NCBI RefSeq assembly: GCF_029714325.1
Contig: NZ_CP121666.1
Span: 2,852,001-2,916,000 of the forward strand
Origin: Bradyrhizobium sp. CB1717
GTDB taxonomy: Bacteria; Pseudomonadota; Alphaproteobacteria; Rhizobiales; Xanthobacteraceae
Reading direction: 5' to 3'
Length of the DNA stretch: 64,000 nt
Shown: one piece after another, positions 17,662 through 29,600 of the stretch
How the letters are laid out: the number at the start of each line of letters is the position of its first letter
Position numbering within the stretch: position 1 is the stretch's first letter
The notes under the pieces: generated by a model
Databases searched by the model: none
What the model was told of the DNA's origin: nothing
The model's input: only the letters and a program-made list of their open reading frames with translations
Made by a program: the position numbers and the translations under genes

Positions 17662-19353
17662 ATGGCAGACGACACCGGCAGGTTCGGCGTTGGGGCAGTG
17701 CATCTCGGAGTTCCGAATCGCCGTCAATTCTTCCAGCTTGGCGTCGGCGCCGCGGCGGGATGGAGTCTCGCGGGCAGCGCCTTTGCGCAGACCGAGCGCC
17801 CGACCAGTCCGCCGGACAAGCCGCGCGGCCAGGTGATCGCGGCGCTCTCGCAGGAGCCGACCGTCTTCCATCCGCTGATGCCCGGCATCGAGGTCGATCA
17901 GGGCATCTGGTGGCAGGTGTTTTCGCCGCTCTGGTACATCGATCCCGACGGGAATTTCGTTCCCGACCTCGCCCGCGAAGTCCCGACCCTCGAGAATGGC
18001 GGCCTGTCGGCCGACGGGTTGACCTGGAAGATCAAGCTCCGCAGCGACGTGAAATGGCACGACGGCACGCCGTTCACGGCGGAGGACGTCAAATTCTCCA
18101 TCGAGCTGATCAACAACCCCGGTTTCCGCGCGCGCAGCCGGGTCGGCCATAGCCTCGTCAAGGACATCACCGTCGTCGCGCCCGACGAGATTCATTGGCG
18201 GATGGAAGCGCCCTATTCGCCGTACATGTCGATCCTGGCGTCGTTCACCTTCATCGTGCCCAAGCACATCCTGGAGAAGGTGTCCGATCCGAACGCCTCG
18301 CCGTTCCACAATGCGCCGGTCGGGACCGGTCCATTCCGCTGGGGCGAGCGCGTGCCTGGCGATCATATCCAGTTGAATGCCCACACCGGCTATCACGGCA
18401 AGGGGCCGTACGTCGAACGCGTGGTCTTCAAATACATCCCCGATCTCACCGTGCTCTACACCCAATTCCGCACCGGACAGGTCGACTACACCGGCCTTGC
18501 GGGCATCCTGCCGAACTTCGTGCAGGAGGCGAAGACGCTGAAGGGCCGCAAGATCTTCGTCTCTTCGACGTCTTCGGTAGAGCATATCGCGCCCAACCTC
18601 GACTTCGGTCCCTTCACCGACCGCGCCGTGCGCGAGGCGCTCTATCTCGGCATCAACAAGCAGGCGATCATCGATGCGCTCTATTACGGCCTGCCGACGC
18701 AGACCGAGAGCTTCGTGCCGCAGCAGGCCTGGTCGTTCCAGCAGGGGCTGCCGCAGCACAAATACGATCCTGCCAAGGCCAATGCGCTGCTCGACGCTGC
18801 GGGCTGGGTTCGCGGCTCCAGCGGCATTCGCGAAAAGGGCGGCGTCAAGCTCGAGTTCACCAACTCGACGACGGCGGGCAGTGCCGTGCGCGAGCAGTGC
18901 CAGCAGCTCCTGATCCAGGACTGGCGAGCCATTGGCGCAACGATGCGCGTCAACAACATGCCGGCGGCCGTGATCTGGGGTGACTTCTGGCAGCAATCGA
19001 AGTTCAATTCGGTGATCGTCGGCGTGAACTTCATGCTGGGCAGCGACCCCGACGTGACCCCGCGCTTCGGCTCCGGCGCTATTCCCGCCAAGGGCGGCCG
19101 CGGCTACAACACCTATCAATACCAGAACGCGGAGGCCGACCGGCTGCTGTCCCAGGGCGCCAAGCAATTCGACCTGGCGCAGCGCAAGGCGACCTATGGC
19201 GAGCTGCAAAAGCTCATCCGCAACGACCTCGCCATCCTGCCGCTGTTTCAGAGCTTCATCGCCGAGGGCATCAAGGAGGGGCTGCAAGGCTTCCGTCCCA
19301 ACATCAACATGTCGATCAACAGCTGGAACATGCGCGAATGGTATTGGGCCTGA
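17662..19353 (+). CDS. Peptide/opine-type ABC transporter substrate-binding protein
   Basis: 563 residues, family 5 solute-binding protein (DppA/OppA-like). The ATG at 17662 follows AAGGAG at good spacing; an in-frame start 57 bp upstream lacks this. The N-terminus carries NRRQFFQLGVGAAAGWSLAG, a twin-arginine-like signal, ending SAFAQ. Family segments include LTWKIKLRSDVKWHDGTPF, APVGTGPFRWGERVPGDHIQL, VREALYLGINKQAIIDALYYG and YDPAKANALLDAAGW. First gene of a tightly packed operon with two permeases, two enzymes and a double ATPase. The ligand is unknown; the enzymes downstream suggest an amine- or amino-acid-containing compound rather than plain dipeptides. Confidence 0.92.
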   Translation: MADDTGRFGVGAVHLGVPNRRQFFQLGVGAAAGWSLAGSAFAQTERPTSPPDKPRGQVIAALSQEPTVFHPLMPGIEVDQGIWWQVFSPLWYIDPDGNFVPDLAREVPTLENGGLSADGLTWKIKLRSDVKWHDGTPFTAEDVKFSIELINNPGFRARSRVGHSLVKDITVVAPDEIHWRMEAPYSPYMSILASFTFIVPKHILEKVSDPNASPFHNAPVGTGPFRWGERVPGDHIQLNAHTGYHGKGPYVERVVFKYIPDLTVLYTQFRTGQVDYTGLAGILPNFVQEAKTLKGRKIFVSSTSSVEHIAPNLDFGPFTDRAVREALYLGINKQAIIDALYYGLPTQTESFVPQQAWSFQQGLPQHKYDPAKANALLDAAGWVRGSSGIREKGGVKLEFTNSTTAGSAVREQCQQLLIQDWRAIGATMRVNNMPAAVIWGDFWQQSKFNSVIVGVNFMLGSDPDVTPRFGSGAIPAKGGRGYNTYQYQNAEADRLLSQGAKQFDLAQRKATYGELQKLIRNDLAILPLFQSFIAEGIKEGLQGFRPNINMSINSWNMREWYWA

Positions 19354-19380
19354 TGTCTCAGGCCGGCTGGATCGCCTGAG

Positions 19381-20331
19381 ATGGCCCGCTACGTCGCCAA
19401 TCGCCTGGCACAGGCGATCATGCTGCTCGTGATCGTTTCGGCGATCGGTTTTGCCATTCTGCACCTGGCGCCGGGCGGCCCACTCTCGCAGTTTGCCGTC
19501 TCCGGCCAGATGACGCAGGAGGATCTCGACCGCGTCACCAGGCAGCTCGGCCTCGATCGGCCGCTGCCGATCCAGTACCTCGACTGGTTCGGCCGCATGT
19601 TGAAAGGCGATTGGGGCAAGTCCTATCGCGACGGCGAGGCGGTGCTGTCGGTGATCTCCTCGCATCTCGGCGCGACGCTGGAGCTGATGGCGACGGCGAC
19701 CATCATCGCGGTGCTGCTCGGCTGCTGGATCGGCATCCTTGGCGCGCTGCGCCGCTATTCGGTGTTCGATACGCTCGCCACTGTAGGGGCCATGATCGCG
19801 CTGTCGATCCCGACCTTCTGGTTCGGCCTCGTCACCATCTACGTGTTCTCGGTCAAGCTCGGCTGGCTCCCGGCCGGCAATCGCCAGACCATCGGCGACG
19901 GCTCCTTCCTCGATCTGCTGCATCATCTGATCGCGCCGGCGATGGTGCTCGCGCTGGTCGAGACTGCGATGTGGGGGCGCTTCATGCGCTCCTCGATGCT
20001 GGAGGTGATCAACCAGGACTACATCCGCACCGCGCGCGCCAAGGGCATGCCGGAATGGCGCATCCTCACCGTGCACGGCTTGCGCAACGCGCTGCTGCCG
20101 ATGATCACGGTGGCCGGCCTGCAGTTTCCGACGCTGCTTGGCGGCGCGCTGGTGGCGGAAACCGTGTTCACCTGGCCCGGCATGGGCCGTCTGTTCCTGG
20201 ATTCCATCGGCTACCGCGACTATCCCGTGGTGATGGGCATCCTGATGTTTTCGGCGACGATGGTGCTGATCGGCTCGCTGCTCGCCGACATCCTCTATGC
20301 CGTCGTCGATCCGCGCATCCGGGTGGGCTAG
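19381..20331 (+). CDS. ABC transporter permease, DppB type
   Basis: 316-residue inner-membrane permease of the peptide/nickel family. The N-terminus YVANRLAQAIMLLVIVSAIG is the typical first helix. LGLDRPLPIQYLDWFGRML is the periplasmic N-terminal feature of DppB proteins, and the EAA loop is seen as DYIRTARAKGMPEWRILTVH followed by GLRNALLPMI. About six transmembrane helices. It starts 27 bp after the binding-protein stop, and the second permease starts 3 bp after it, so translation is probably coupled. Confidence 0.93.
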   Translation: MARYVANRLAQAIMLLVIVSAIGFAILHLAPGGPLSQFAVSGQMTQEDLDRVTRQLGLDRPLPIQYLDWFGRMLKGDWGKSYRDGEAVLSVISSHLGATLELMATATIIAVLLGCWIGILGALRRYSVFDTLATVGAMIALSIPTFWFGLVTIYVFSVKLGWLPAGNRQTIGDGSFLDLLHHLIAPAMVLALVETAMWGRFMRSSMLEVINQDYIRTARAKGMPEWRILTVHGLRNALLPMITVAGLQFPTLLGGALVAETVFTWPGMGRLFLDSIGYRDYPVVMGILMFSATMVLIGSLLADILYAVVDPRIRVG

Positions 20332-20334
20332 GCG

Positions 20335-21210
20335 ATGGCGACTGCGGCCCTCTCCACTGTCCAGCGCACGCCCGGCCAGGCCGCGTGGCGGCGCTTTTGC
20401 CGTCATCGTCTTGCGCTTGCGGGTGCGATGATCATTCTCGTCCTCGTGCTCGGCTCGGCATTGGGCCCCTATCTGCTGCCGTTCGACGACACCTATATCG
20501 ACATCATGAAGCGGTTCGCGCCGCCGCTGTCGGGCGCGCATATCCTCGGCACCGACGAGCTCGGCCGCGACGTGCTGGCGCGCCTGATGATGGGCGGACG
20601 CGTCTCGCTCTCGATCGGCATCGTCGCGATGGTGATGGCGATGGCAGTCGGTATCGTGGTCGGCGCGTTCGCCGGCTTTTATGGCGGCGCCGTCGGTGCG
20701 GTCCTGATGCGGCTCGTCGACGCCGTGCTGTGCTTTCCGACCATCTTCCTGCTGCTCGCGCTCGCGGCGCTCACCGAGCCCGGCCTCGTCACCACCACCG
20801 TGCTGATCGCAGCCACCGCCTGGATGGCGGTTGCCCGTGTCGTCGAAGCCCAGGTGCGGTCGCTGCGCGAGCGCGAGTTTGCCGTGGCGGCGCTCGCGTT
20901 CGGGTCGTCGAACCTGCGCATCATGTTCCGCGAGCTCGTGCCCAATGCGATCGCGCCGATCGTGGTGGCGGCGACGCTGAACGTCGCCAAGGCGATCCTG
21001 CTCGAATCCTATGTCAGCTATCTCGGCTTCGGCATCCAGCCGCCGGCCGCGAGCTGGGGCAACATGCTCAACAACGCGCAGATCTATCTCACCAGCGCGC
21101 CGTGGCTCGCGATTGTGCCTGGCGTCGCCATCACGCTCGCGGTGACCAGCTTCAACTTTCTCGGTGACGGCCTGCGCGATGCGCTGGATCCGCGAATGAA
21201 CATCCCATGA
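20335..21210 (+). CDS. ABC transporter permease, DppC type
   Basis: 291-residue second permease of the importer. The segment ILGTDELGRDVLARLMMGGR is the characteristic DppC signature, and the EAA loop is seen as EFAVAALAFGSSNLRIMFRE. The C-terminal SFNFLGDGLRDALDPRMN is typical. It sits 3 bp after the first permease, and 40 bp separate it from the FAD oxidoreductase gene. It pairs with the DppB-type subunit to form the transmembrane channel. Confidence 0.93.
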   Translation: MATAALSTVQRTPGQAAWRRFCRHRLALAGAMIILVLVLGSALGPYLLPFDDTYIDIMKRFAPPLSGAHILGTDELGRDVLARLMMGGRVSLSIGIVAMVMAMAVGIVVGAFAGFYGGAVGAVLMRLVDAVLCFPTIFLLLALAALTEPGLVTTTVLIAATAWMAVARVVEAQVRSLREREFAVAALAFGSSNLRIMFRELVPNAIAPIVVAATLNVAKAILLESYVSYLGFGIQPPAASWGNMLNNAQIYLTSAPWLAIVPGVAITLAVTSFNFLGDGLRDALDPRMNIP

Positions 21211-21250
21211 CGAGCAAGAGCTCGACCGAACTGAATGCCAGGAGTGCCCC

Positions 21251-22579
21251 ATGTCCCCGCCGCTCAACCGTATAAATAGCGACGAACGCCTGCCGGCGCA
21301 GGTGGATGTCGTCGTCATCGGCGGTGGCGTGATCGGCGTCTCCGCGGCCTATCATCTCGCGAAGAAGGGCCATTCCGTCGCCCTCGTCGAGAAAGGTCAT
21401 GTCGGCGGCGAGCAGTCGAGCCGCAATTGGGGCTGGTGCCGCCAGCAGGGCCGCGCGCGCGAGGAAATCCCGCTCGCGCGCGAGGCGCTGCGGCTGTGGG
21501 AGGACATGCAGAACGACGCCGGCGTCGATGCCGGCTTTCGCCGCACCGGCGTCCTGTTCCTCACCAAGAGCAAGGACGAGCTCGCCGGCTGGGAGCGTTG
21601 GGCCGCGATCGCGCGCGAGCAGCAGGTCCACTCCACCGTGCTGACGCCGGCCGAGGTCGCCGAGCGCTTGCCTGATAATGCCGACAAATGGGTCGGCGGC
21701 CTGCACACGCCGAGCGATGGCCGCGCCGAGCCGTCGATGGCCGTGCCGGCTCTCGCCACTGCTGCGCGAAAACACGGCGTCACCATCCATCAGGGCTGCG
21801 CCGCGCGCGGACTGGAGACGACCGGCGGGCGGGTCAGCGCCGTCGTCACCGAGAAGGGCACCATTCGCACCCAATCCGTGCTGCTGTCGGGCGGCGCATG
21901 GTCGTCGCTGTTCTGCCGCCGTCACGGCATCGAGCTGCCGATCGGCCTCGTCAATGCCACCGCATGCCGGACCACGCCGGGGCCGGAGATCACCTTGGGC
22001 GCGCTCGGCACCGACTTCTACTGCATCCGCCGCCGCCTCGACGGCGGCTTCACGCTGGCGCTGCGCAACCGCGGCACGGTCGAGCTGTCGCCCGATCTGT
22101 TCCGTTACGCGCGCACCTTCTGGCCGACCTATCTGCATCGCAAGAATGGACTGAAACTGTCGTTCGGCAAGTCGTTCTTCGACCAGCTCATGCGCGGCAC
22201 GAGCTGGAGTTTTGACAAGCCGTCGCCGTTCGAGGCCGAGCGCGTGCGCGACCCGGCGCCGGACATGTCGCTGGTCACCGCCGCGCTCGCGGCGCTGATC
22301 AAGTCGAATCCCGAGTTAAAGGACATCGAGATCGCGGAAGCCTGGGGCGGCACGATCGACTGCACCCCGGACACCATTCCCGTGATCTCGCCGGTCGATG
22401 CACTGCCGGGCTTCTTCCTCGCGACCGGCTTCTCCGGCCACGGCTTTGGCATCGGCCCGGCGGCCGGCAAGCTCGCCGCCGATATCGTGACCGGATCGAC
22501 GCCGCTGGTCGATCCCGCCGCCTACAGTCACAAGCGCATGATCGACGGCCGCCGGCTCGCGCCGGTCAGCCCGTTCTGA
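21251..22579 (+). CDS. FAD-dependent amine/D-amino-acid oxidoreductase (DAO family)
   Basis: 442 residues. The N-terminal ADP-binding motif VDVVVIGGGVIGVSAAYHLA is followed by SSRNWGWCRQQGR, a segment seen in DAO-family enzymes related to opine and D-amino-acid oxidases and HcnC. The C-terminal FAD contact EAWGGTIDCTPDTIPVIS and the closing GFFLATGFSGHGFGIGPAAG are canonical. It would oxidise a C-N bond of an imported substrate to an imino product. The gene lies inside the importer operon, 13 bp ahead of a 2-hydroxyacid dehydrogenase gene, which could reduce the resulting keto acid (inference). Confidence 0.9.
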   Translation: MSPPLNRINSDERLPAQVDVVVIGGGVIGVSAAYHLAKKGHSVALVEKGHVGGEQSSRNWGWCRQQGRAREEIPLAREALRLWEDMQNDAGVDAGFRRTGVLFLTKSKDELAGWERWAAIAREQQVHSTVLTPAEVAERLPDNADKWVGGLHTPSDGRAEPSMAVPALATAARKHGVTIHQGCAARGLETTGGRVSAVVTEKGTIRTQSVLLSGGAWSSLFCRRHGIELPIGLVNATACRTTPGPEITLGALGTDFYCIRRRLDGGFTLALRNRGTVELSPDLFRYARTFWPTYLHRKNGLKLSFGKSFFDQLMRGTSWSFDKPSPFEAERVRDPAPDMSLVTAALAALIKSNPELKDIEIAEAWGGTIDCTPDTIPVISPVDALPGFFLATGFSGHGFGIGPAAGKLAADIVTGSTPLVDPAAYSHKRMIDGRRLAPVSPF

Positions 22580-22592
22580 GGATGCCTGTGAC

Positions 22593-23519
22593 ATGACGGT
22601 TCTCTACAAGGCCAACACGGTGCGCGGCGCGGAGTGGGCGCGTTTCTTCGCGGAGCGCGCGCCCGACATGCCGTTCCGGCTCTGGCCCGACATCGGCGAT
22701 CCCGCGGAGGTGCGCTATCTCGTGACCTGGGTACCGCCGGACGACATCGCGACGACGTTCCCCAATCTCGAGTTGGTCTTCTCGGTCGGTGCCGGCGTCG
22801 ACCAGTTCGACATCACCAAGCTGCCGCCGCATGTTCCGCTGGTCCGCATGATGGAGCCCGGTATCACCGATCGCATGGTCGAATATGCCTGCATGTCGGT
22901 GCTGGCGCTGCATCGCGATCTCGTGCAGTTCATCGCCCAGCAGCGCGATCAGGTTTGGCGCGAGCTTCCGGCGACGTACACGAGCGAGCGGCGTGTCGGC
23001 GTGATGGGGCTCGGCCTGCTCGGTCAGGCGGTGCTCGAACGGCTCAAATCGTTCGGCTTCTCGCTTTCCGGCTGGAACCGTTCGCCGCGCGAGATCGACG
23101 GCGTCACCTGTTATGCGGGCGCGGACGCCTTGCCGGATTTCCTGGGGCAGGCCGACATTCTGGTCTGTCTGCTGCCGCTGACCTCGGAAACGCGCGGTAT
23201 CCTCAACGCAAAGCTGTTCGCGCGCCTGCCGCGCGGTGCGCGGCTGCTCAATGTCGGGCGGGGCGGGCATCTGGTCGAGGCGGACCTCATCGCGGCGCTG
23301 GACAGCGGTGTGCTGTCGGCTGCCGTGCTCGACGTCGCCGAGCCCGAGCCGCTGCCTGCGGGGCATCCGTTCTGGACTCATCCGCGCATTCTCCTGACGC
23401 CGCACATCGCCAGCACGACAAAGCCGGAAACGGCGGTCGATTATGTGCTTGATACCATCGCGCGACACCGCCGCGGCGAGGCCTTGCCGGGACGTGTCGA
23501 CCGCATGCGTGGTTACTGA
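22593..23519 (+). CDS. D-2-hydroxyacid dehydrogenase, glyoxylate/hydroxypyruvate reductase A-like
   Basis: 308 residues. The NAD(P) fold is seen in RVGVMGLGLLGQAVLERLKS followed by SGWNRSPREI, where the Arg after the strand suggests NADPH preference. Catalytic residues are in the usual blocks: Arg in LLNVGRGGHLVE, Glu in LDVAEPEPLPAGHPFW, and His in ILLTPHIASTTKP. The HPFW segment is characteristic of GhrA-type enzymes, which reduce glyoxylate or hydroxypyruvate. Located in the importer operon between the oxidase and the ATPase genes, it probably removes a small keto acid made from the imported compound (inference). Confidence 0.9.
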   Translation: MTVLYKANTVRGAEWARFFAERAPDMPFRLWPDIGDPAEVRYLVTWVPPDDIATTFPNLELVFSVGAGVDQFDITKLPPHVPLVRMMEPGITDRMVEYACMSVLALHRDLVQFIAQQRDQVWRELPATYTSERRVGVMGLGLLGQAVLERLKSFGFSLSGWNRSPREIDGVTCYAGADALPDFLGQADILVCLLPLTSETRGILNAKLFARLPRGARLLNVGRGGHLVEADLIAALDSGVLSAAVLDVAEPEPLPAGHPFWTHPRILLTPHIASTTKPETAVDYVLDTIARHRRGEALPGRVDRMRGY

Positions 23520-23564
23520 GGGCTCGATGGTGATGAGAGCATCGGTGCAGCCACGCGTTCAATT

Positions 23565-23580
23565 CCCCCGCAAGCGGGGG
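23565..23580 (+). promoter_or_regulatory. GC-rich stem-loop inside the importer operon
   Basis: CCCCCGC-AA-GCGGGGG forms a perfect 7-bp stem with a tiny loop in the 102-bp gap between the hydroxyacid dehydrogenase and ATPase genes. There is no T-run after it, so it is not a standard intrinsic terminator. It may stabilise mRNA ends or tune expression of the distal ATPase gene, or be part of a short dispersed repeat. Confidence 0.45.
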
Positions 23581-23621
23581 AGGGAGCACACCTTCTTCGC
23601 GGCAGGCTCCAGGGGCATCGC

Positions 23622-25490
<1,869 letters not shown>

Positions 25491-25828
25491 CTGCGAGCTT
25501 CACGCGTCCTCCGGAAATCGTGACCGGATGGAGCGACAGGAAACAGCGGTATGTGAACCGCTTCATAGTCCATCACTCTCTTTCTGAACTAACACTCCTG
25601 TAAGAAATTGCCGCACCCGGACCTGATTGACCAACGCGGGTGAGATGCAATGCCTGCGCAGCCGCGTGCTCGCAGCTTTGGGCTCCTCTCTTGCTCACGA
25701 GCAAGCCAGCCCCATCACTCAGCACAGATTTTTCAGAAATTGGAATCGAGGGCATCGAGAAACTCGTCCAGGCAGATTCTATTTGGGGTCAGCCAGTAGG
25801 CTGCCAATTACTCAGAAGGAGCCCCCCA
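25491..25828. other. Non-coding gap after importer operon
   Basis: 338 bp with lower GC than the surroundings and no convincing gene. A short hairpin, CTTGCTC-AC-GAGCAAG, is present at 25691-25706 without a T-run. The last 20 bases hold the ribosome site (AGAAGGAG) of the next gene. I see no terminator, tRNA or repeat here. Confidence 0.5.
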
Positions 25829-26344
25829 ATGAAGATAAACAGCGCAATTTCCAGCGCATTCTCCCTCAGAAGGCACGTCGGCAGTCTTCGGATCGCCCGT
25901 TCCAGCCTGATCAAGTCGGCCCATATCCTTGAAAGAATCGGGCTGGCGGCCGTTGGGGCCTCTTGCGGCCTCTATGTCGGTGCAACCCTGTTGCGTCAGA
26001 AAGGCGGACTGTTTGAAAGCGGCTGGATTGTGCTCCTGACTATGCTCTACGGAGCTGTCAGCTATTATGTCGGAATTGATTTGTCCGGCAATGTCGCACA
26101 CAAGCCGACATCGAGCATCTCGGAGGAATGGACCGGCTCCGAGCCGGCTGAGATCATGAGTGCGGCCGGAACGTTCGGCGCGGCGATTGCCGCAACTCTG
26201 TCCGTCAGCATCCTTGTCCTTGATCAAAATCTGCCCAACGGCCTGATAGGCTTTGTTGCCGGCTGTTGGGTGGTCGGTTCTTCGCTTCAGGTTGCGGCGG
26301 GCACGATGGCTCGTAGCCGCGATGCGTCCGCGAACGAGCGATGA
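25829..26344 (+). CDS. Small membrane protein of unknown function
   Basis: 171 residues starting at an ATG with a good AGAAGGAG site. Three or four hydrophobic segments are visible (IGLAAVGASCGLYVGATLL, GWIVLLTMLYGAVSYYVGI, AAGTFGAAIAATLSVSILVL, LIGFVAGCWVVGSSLQVAAG), separated by a polar loop TSSISEEWTGSEPAE. The N-terminus is basic and Ser-rich. No family recognised. Base composition is less GC-rich than its neighbours, which could reflect transfer or simply a membrane protein in an accessory position. Confidence 0.65.
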   Translation: MKINSAISSAFSLRRHVGSLRIARSSLIKSAHILERIGLAAVGASCGLYVGATLLRQKGGLFESGWIVLLTMLYGAVSYYVGIDLSGNVAHKPTSSISEEWTGSEPAEIMSAAGTFGAAIAATLSVSILVLDQNLPNGLIGFVAGCWVVGSSLQVAAGTMARSRDASANER

Positions 26345-26659
26345 AGCAAGTGTGCTCACGGAAGAACGTCGGTTTGGTATCGTACGTGAGTGAAAGCCGC
26401 GGTGTTGGCTCGGCTTCTGGTCTGGATTGAGTCTTGACGACTCATCGCAACCTCTGCCGTCCAACGCTGCGTGCCAGCGATGTTTGGTAGCGCGGCCGTC
26501 TGCTTCGAGCAGTGTCCCGGCCGAAATCCTATCGGTATCGAGTAACCGAAATTTTCGCACAGCAAACAAGACGTGCCATCATGGTGGCGTTGGGATATTG
26601 TTTCTGCGCGGCCGTGGTCCAAAATTCTGCTAACTGCCAGCCACAACATCGGTGGAGCC
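26345..26659. other. Intergenic region upstream of the cyclase gene
   Basis: 315 bp with no convincing gene. Composition is mixed and no repeat or stem-loop stands out. The only feature I can support is the GGTGGAG ribosome site just before the cyclase start at 26660. Confidence 0.45.
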
Positions 26660-29600
26660 ATGCAGATTGCGGAGTGGCTCGAGAAGCTGGGGCTTGGGCA
26701 ATACGCCGAGCGTTTTGCCCAGAATGGGATCGACGTGGGCATCCTCCCCGAGCTGATGGACGAGGACTTTGACAAGCTCGGAGTCCTGCTCGGTCATCGC
26801 CGCAAGATGCTGCGTGCCATTGCCGACCTCGATCCAGCCGCGTTGATCGCATCGCCGGCTCCTCCTCATGACGCCGAGCGGCGCCACCTCACCGTCATGT
26901 TTTGCGATCTGGTCGGCTCGACTGCGCTCTCGGCGCGTCTCGATCCCGAGGATATGTGGGAAGTGATCCGAGCCTACCGCGCCGCATGCGCGCGCGTCAT
27001 TGCCGCTTATGACGGCAGGATAGCCAGGTTCGTCGGTGACGGGATACTGGTCTATTTTGGCTATCCGCGCGCCCACGAAGATGATGCGGAGCGCGCAGTG
27101 CGAGCGGGCCTCGACATCATCTCCGCAATTCGCCAGCTCAAGACAGGCGCCGGCGAAAAGGTTGAGCTGCGGATCGCGATTGCGACCGGGCTCGTCGTGG
27201 TCGGCGACCTCATCAGCGGAGACGCGTCGGAGGAGCACGCCACCGTCGGCGATACGCCAAACCTCGCCGCTCGGCTCCAAAGCCTGGCCGAACCGGGAGT
27301 GGTCGTCGTTGCGTCGTCGACGCGCCGGCTGCTTGGCGATCTCTTCACCTTTCGCAATCTCGGCCGCCGCGAAGTCAGGGGGATAGGCGAACCCATCGCG
27401 GTGTGGGCGGTGGAAGGAGCGACCGCGTCCGAGAGCCGCTTCGAGGCGGTCCGCGCCGCGCGCTCGATCGGCTTTGTCGGCCGCAAGGACGAGATCGAGT
27501 TCATTCTCTCGCGCCAGCGTGAGGCATGGCAGGGCCAGGGCCAGATCGTATTGATTTCCGGCGAAGCGGGCATCGGCAAGTCGCGCATTGTCGCAACGCT
27601 GTCCGAGAGCCCCTTGCTGGGGACGCACCGTCGGGTGCGATATCAGTGTTCGCCTTACCACACCAACAGCGCACTTCATCCCTTTGTCGCGCAGCTCGAG
27701 CGTGCCGCCGGAATCCGTTCGGACGACACGCCGGAACAAAAGCTCGATAAGCTCGAGACGATGCTGGCGCTGGGAACCCGGCAGGCCGCCCGAGCAACAC
27801 CGCTCATTGCGGCTCTGCTCTCGATTCCGACCGGCGACCGTTGCCCGGTCCTCGGCTTGAGCTCGGCGCAGCAGCGGCGACAGACATTCGCCGCCCTTCT
27901 CGATCAACTCGAAGGATTGGCGCGAGACCAGCCTCTGCTGATCATCTGCGAGGACCTGCATTGGGCCGATGCCACGACACTTGAACTGTTCGATCTCGCG
28001 GTCGATCGGATCAGGGCATTGCCGATACTCGTGCTCATGACATCCCGGCCGGAGTTCGAGCCGTCCTGGTCGGGCCTTGCCAACGTCAGCCTGTTGCGGC
28101 TCGACCGGCTCGATCGGCAGGACACGCGCGCGCTCGTCGAGCAGCTGGTCGTGGGTCGCCAGCTGCCACGCGAGATGATGAAGCAGATCATCGACAAGAC
28201 CGATGGCATCCCGCTATTCGTCGAGGAATTGACCAAGATGGTGCTGGAGTCCGGCCTGCTCGTCGAAGATGCCGGGCGCTATCGCCTGAGTAGTCCGCTC
28301 CCGCCGCTCGCCATTCCCGCCACGCTGCAGGATTCGCTGATGGCGCGGCTCGACCGGCTCGCTCCAGTCAAGGAGGTGGCGCAGATCGGCGCCGCCATCG
28401 GGCGCGACTTCTCATACGCGCTGCTGAAAACCGTGGCGGGACGCGATGATCTGACGCTGAGCGCTGCGCTGGGGCAACTTGAAGAGGCCGAACTTTTGTT
28501 GCGTCGTGGGACTCCGCCCGAAGCAAACTACAGCTTCAAGCACGCCCTCGTTCAGGAAGCGGCCTACGAGAGTTTGCTCAAGAGCAAGCGGCAGGTGCTT
28601 CACACGCGGATTGGCGAGGTTCTGCGCGAGAAGTTTCCAGCCGTCGCCGCGACCGAGCCGGAAGTTCTGGCGCACCACTTCACTGAGGCGGGGCTGAGCG
28701 AGGTCGCCCTCGAATGGTGGCGCAAGGCGGGCCAGCAGGCGCTGAAGCGCTCTGCCTATTCCGAGGCGATCGCGCATCTCGGCAAGGCCATTGCGACCGC
28801 CGACGAGCTGCCTGACGATCCTCGCCGGATGATCGGCAGGCTGCATCTTCAAATCTCATATGGCCGTGCCTTGCGGGGCAGCCTCGGACACAGCGCTCCC
28901 GAAACCGTCGCGGCGTGGACGCGTGCGCGCCAGTTCGCGGCCGACATCGATGATCCCGTTGAACTTGCGCCGATCCATTCGGGGCTCTTCAATGCCTGCC
29001 TGACGCACGGCGAGCTCGCTCCGATGCGCGAGCTGGCGGATGCCATCGGGAGTGCCGCTGACCGACGACCGGACTCGCCGGTGGCCGCCGTCGTCGCCCA
29101 TTGGACGGGCGGCGTCACCTGCTGGTTCGCCGGCGACTACCTGAGCGCGCGAACGCATCTCGAGCGGGCGCTCGCGATCTATGGCGCCGAACCGGATCCC
29201 GCGACATTCAGGGCTTCGGCGCTGGATCTGCCGTTCGTGATCATGAGATTCCTTGCTCTGGTGCTCTGGCCGCTCGGCATCATCGCGCGCGCACGCAAGC
29301 TCGCTGCCGAAGCGGTGGGTGCTTCGGCAGAAAAGCGGGCGCTGTCCCAGGCCAACGCGCTGGTTCATCGCGCCGTGTTCGACGGGGTATGCGGGGGCAT
29401 GTTGCAGCAAACAGAGACGATCCTGGCGCTCGGTCTCGCGCGCGACCACACCATGCCGTTGTACGTGGCCGCGGGCACCTACCTGAATGGCCTCGCCAAG
29501 TGGCGGGCCGGCGACCGAATGGCCGGACTGGCGGACATGCGTCAGGGCTGGAGCTTGCTGCACGAGAACGATTGCTACCTGTGCGAGCCGTTTTGGGGGA

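Noticed and set aside
17584..21318. A 1244-residue minus-strand open frame
   Set aside because: It is an antisense shadow of the ABC importer genes. The sequence is His/Arg/Asp-rich without family features, as expected from GC-rich coding DNA read on the other strand.
22593..23519. Serine/phosphoglycerate dehydrogenase role for the GhrA-like gene
   Set aside because: The HPFW signature and short length fit glyoxylate/hydroxypyruvate reductase A; there is no ACT domain.
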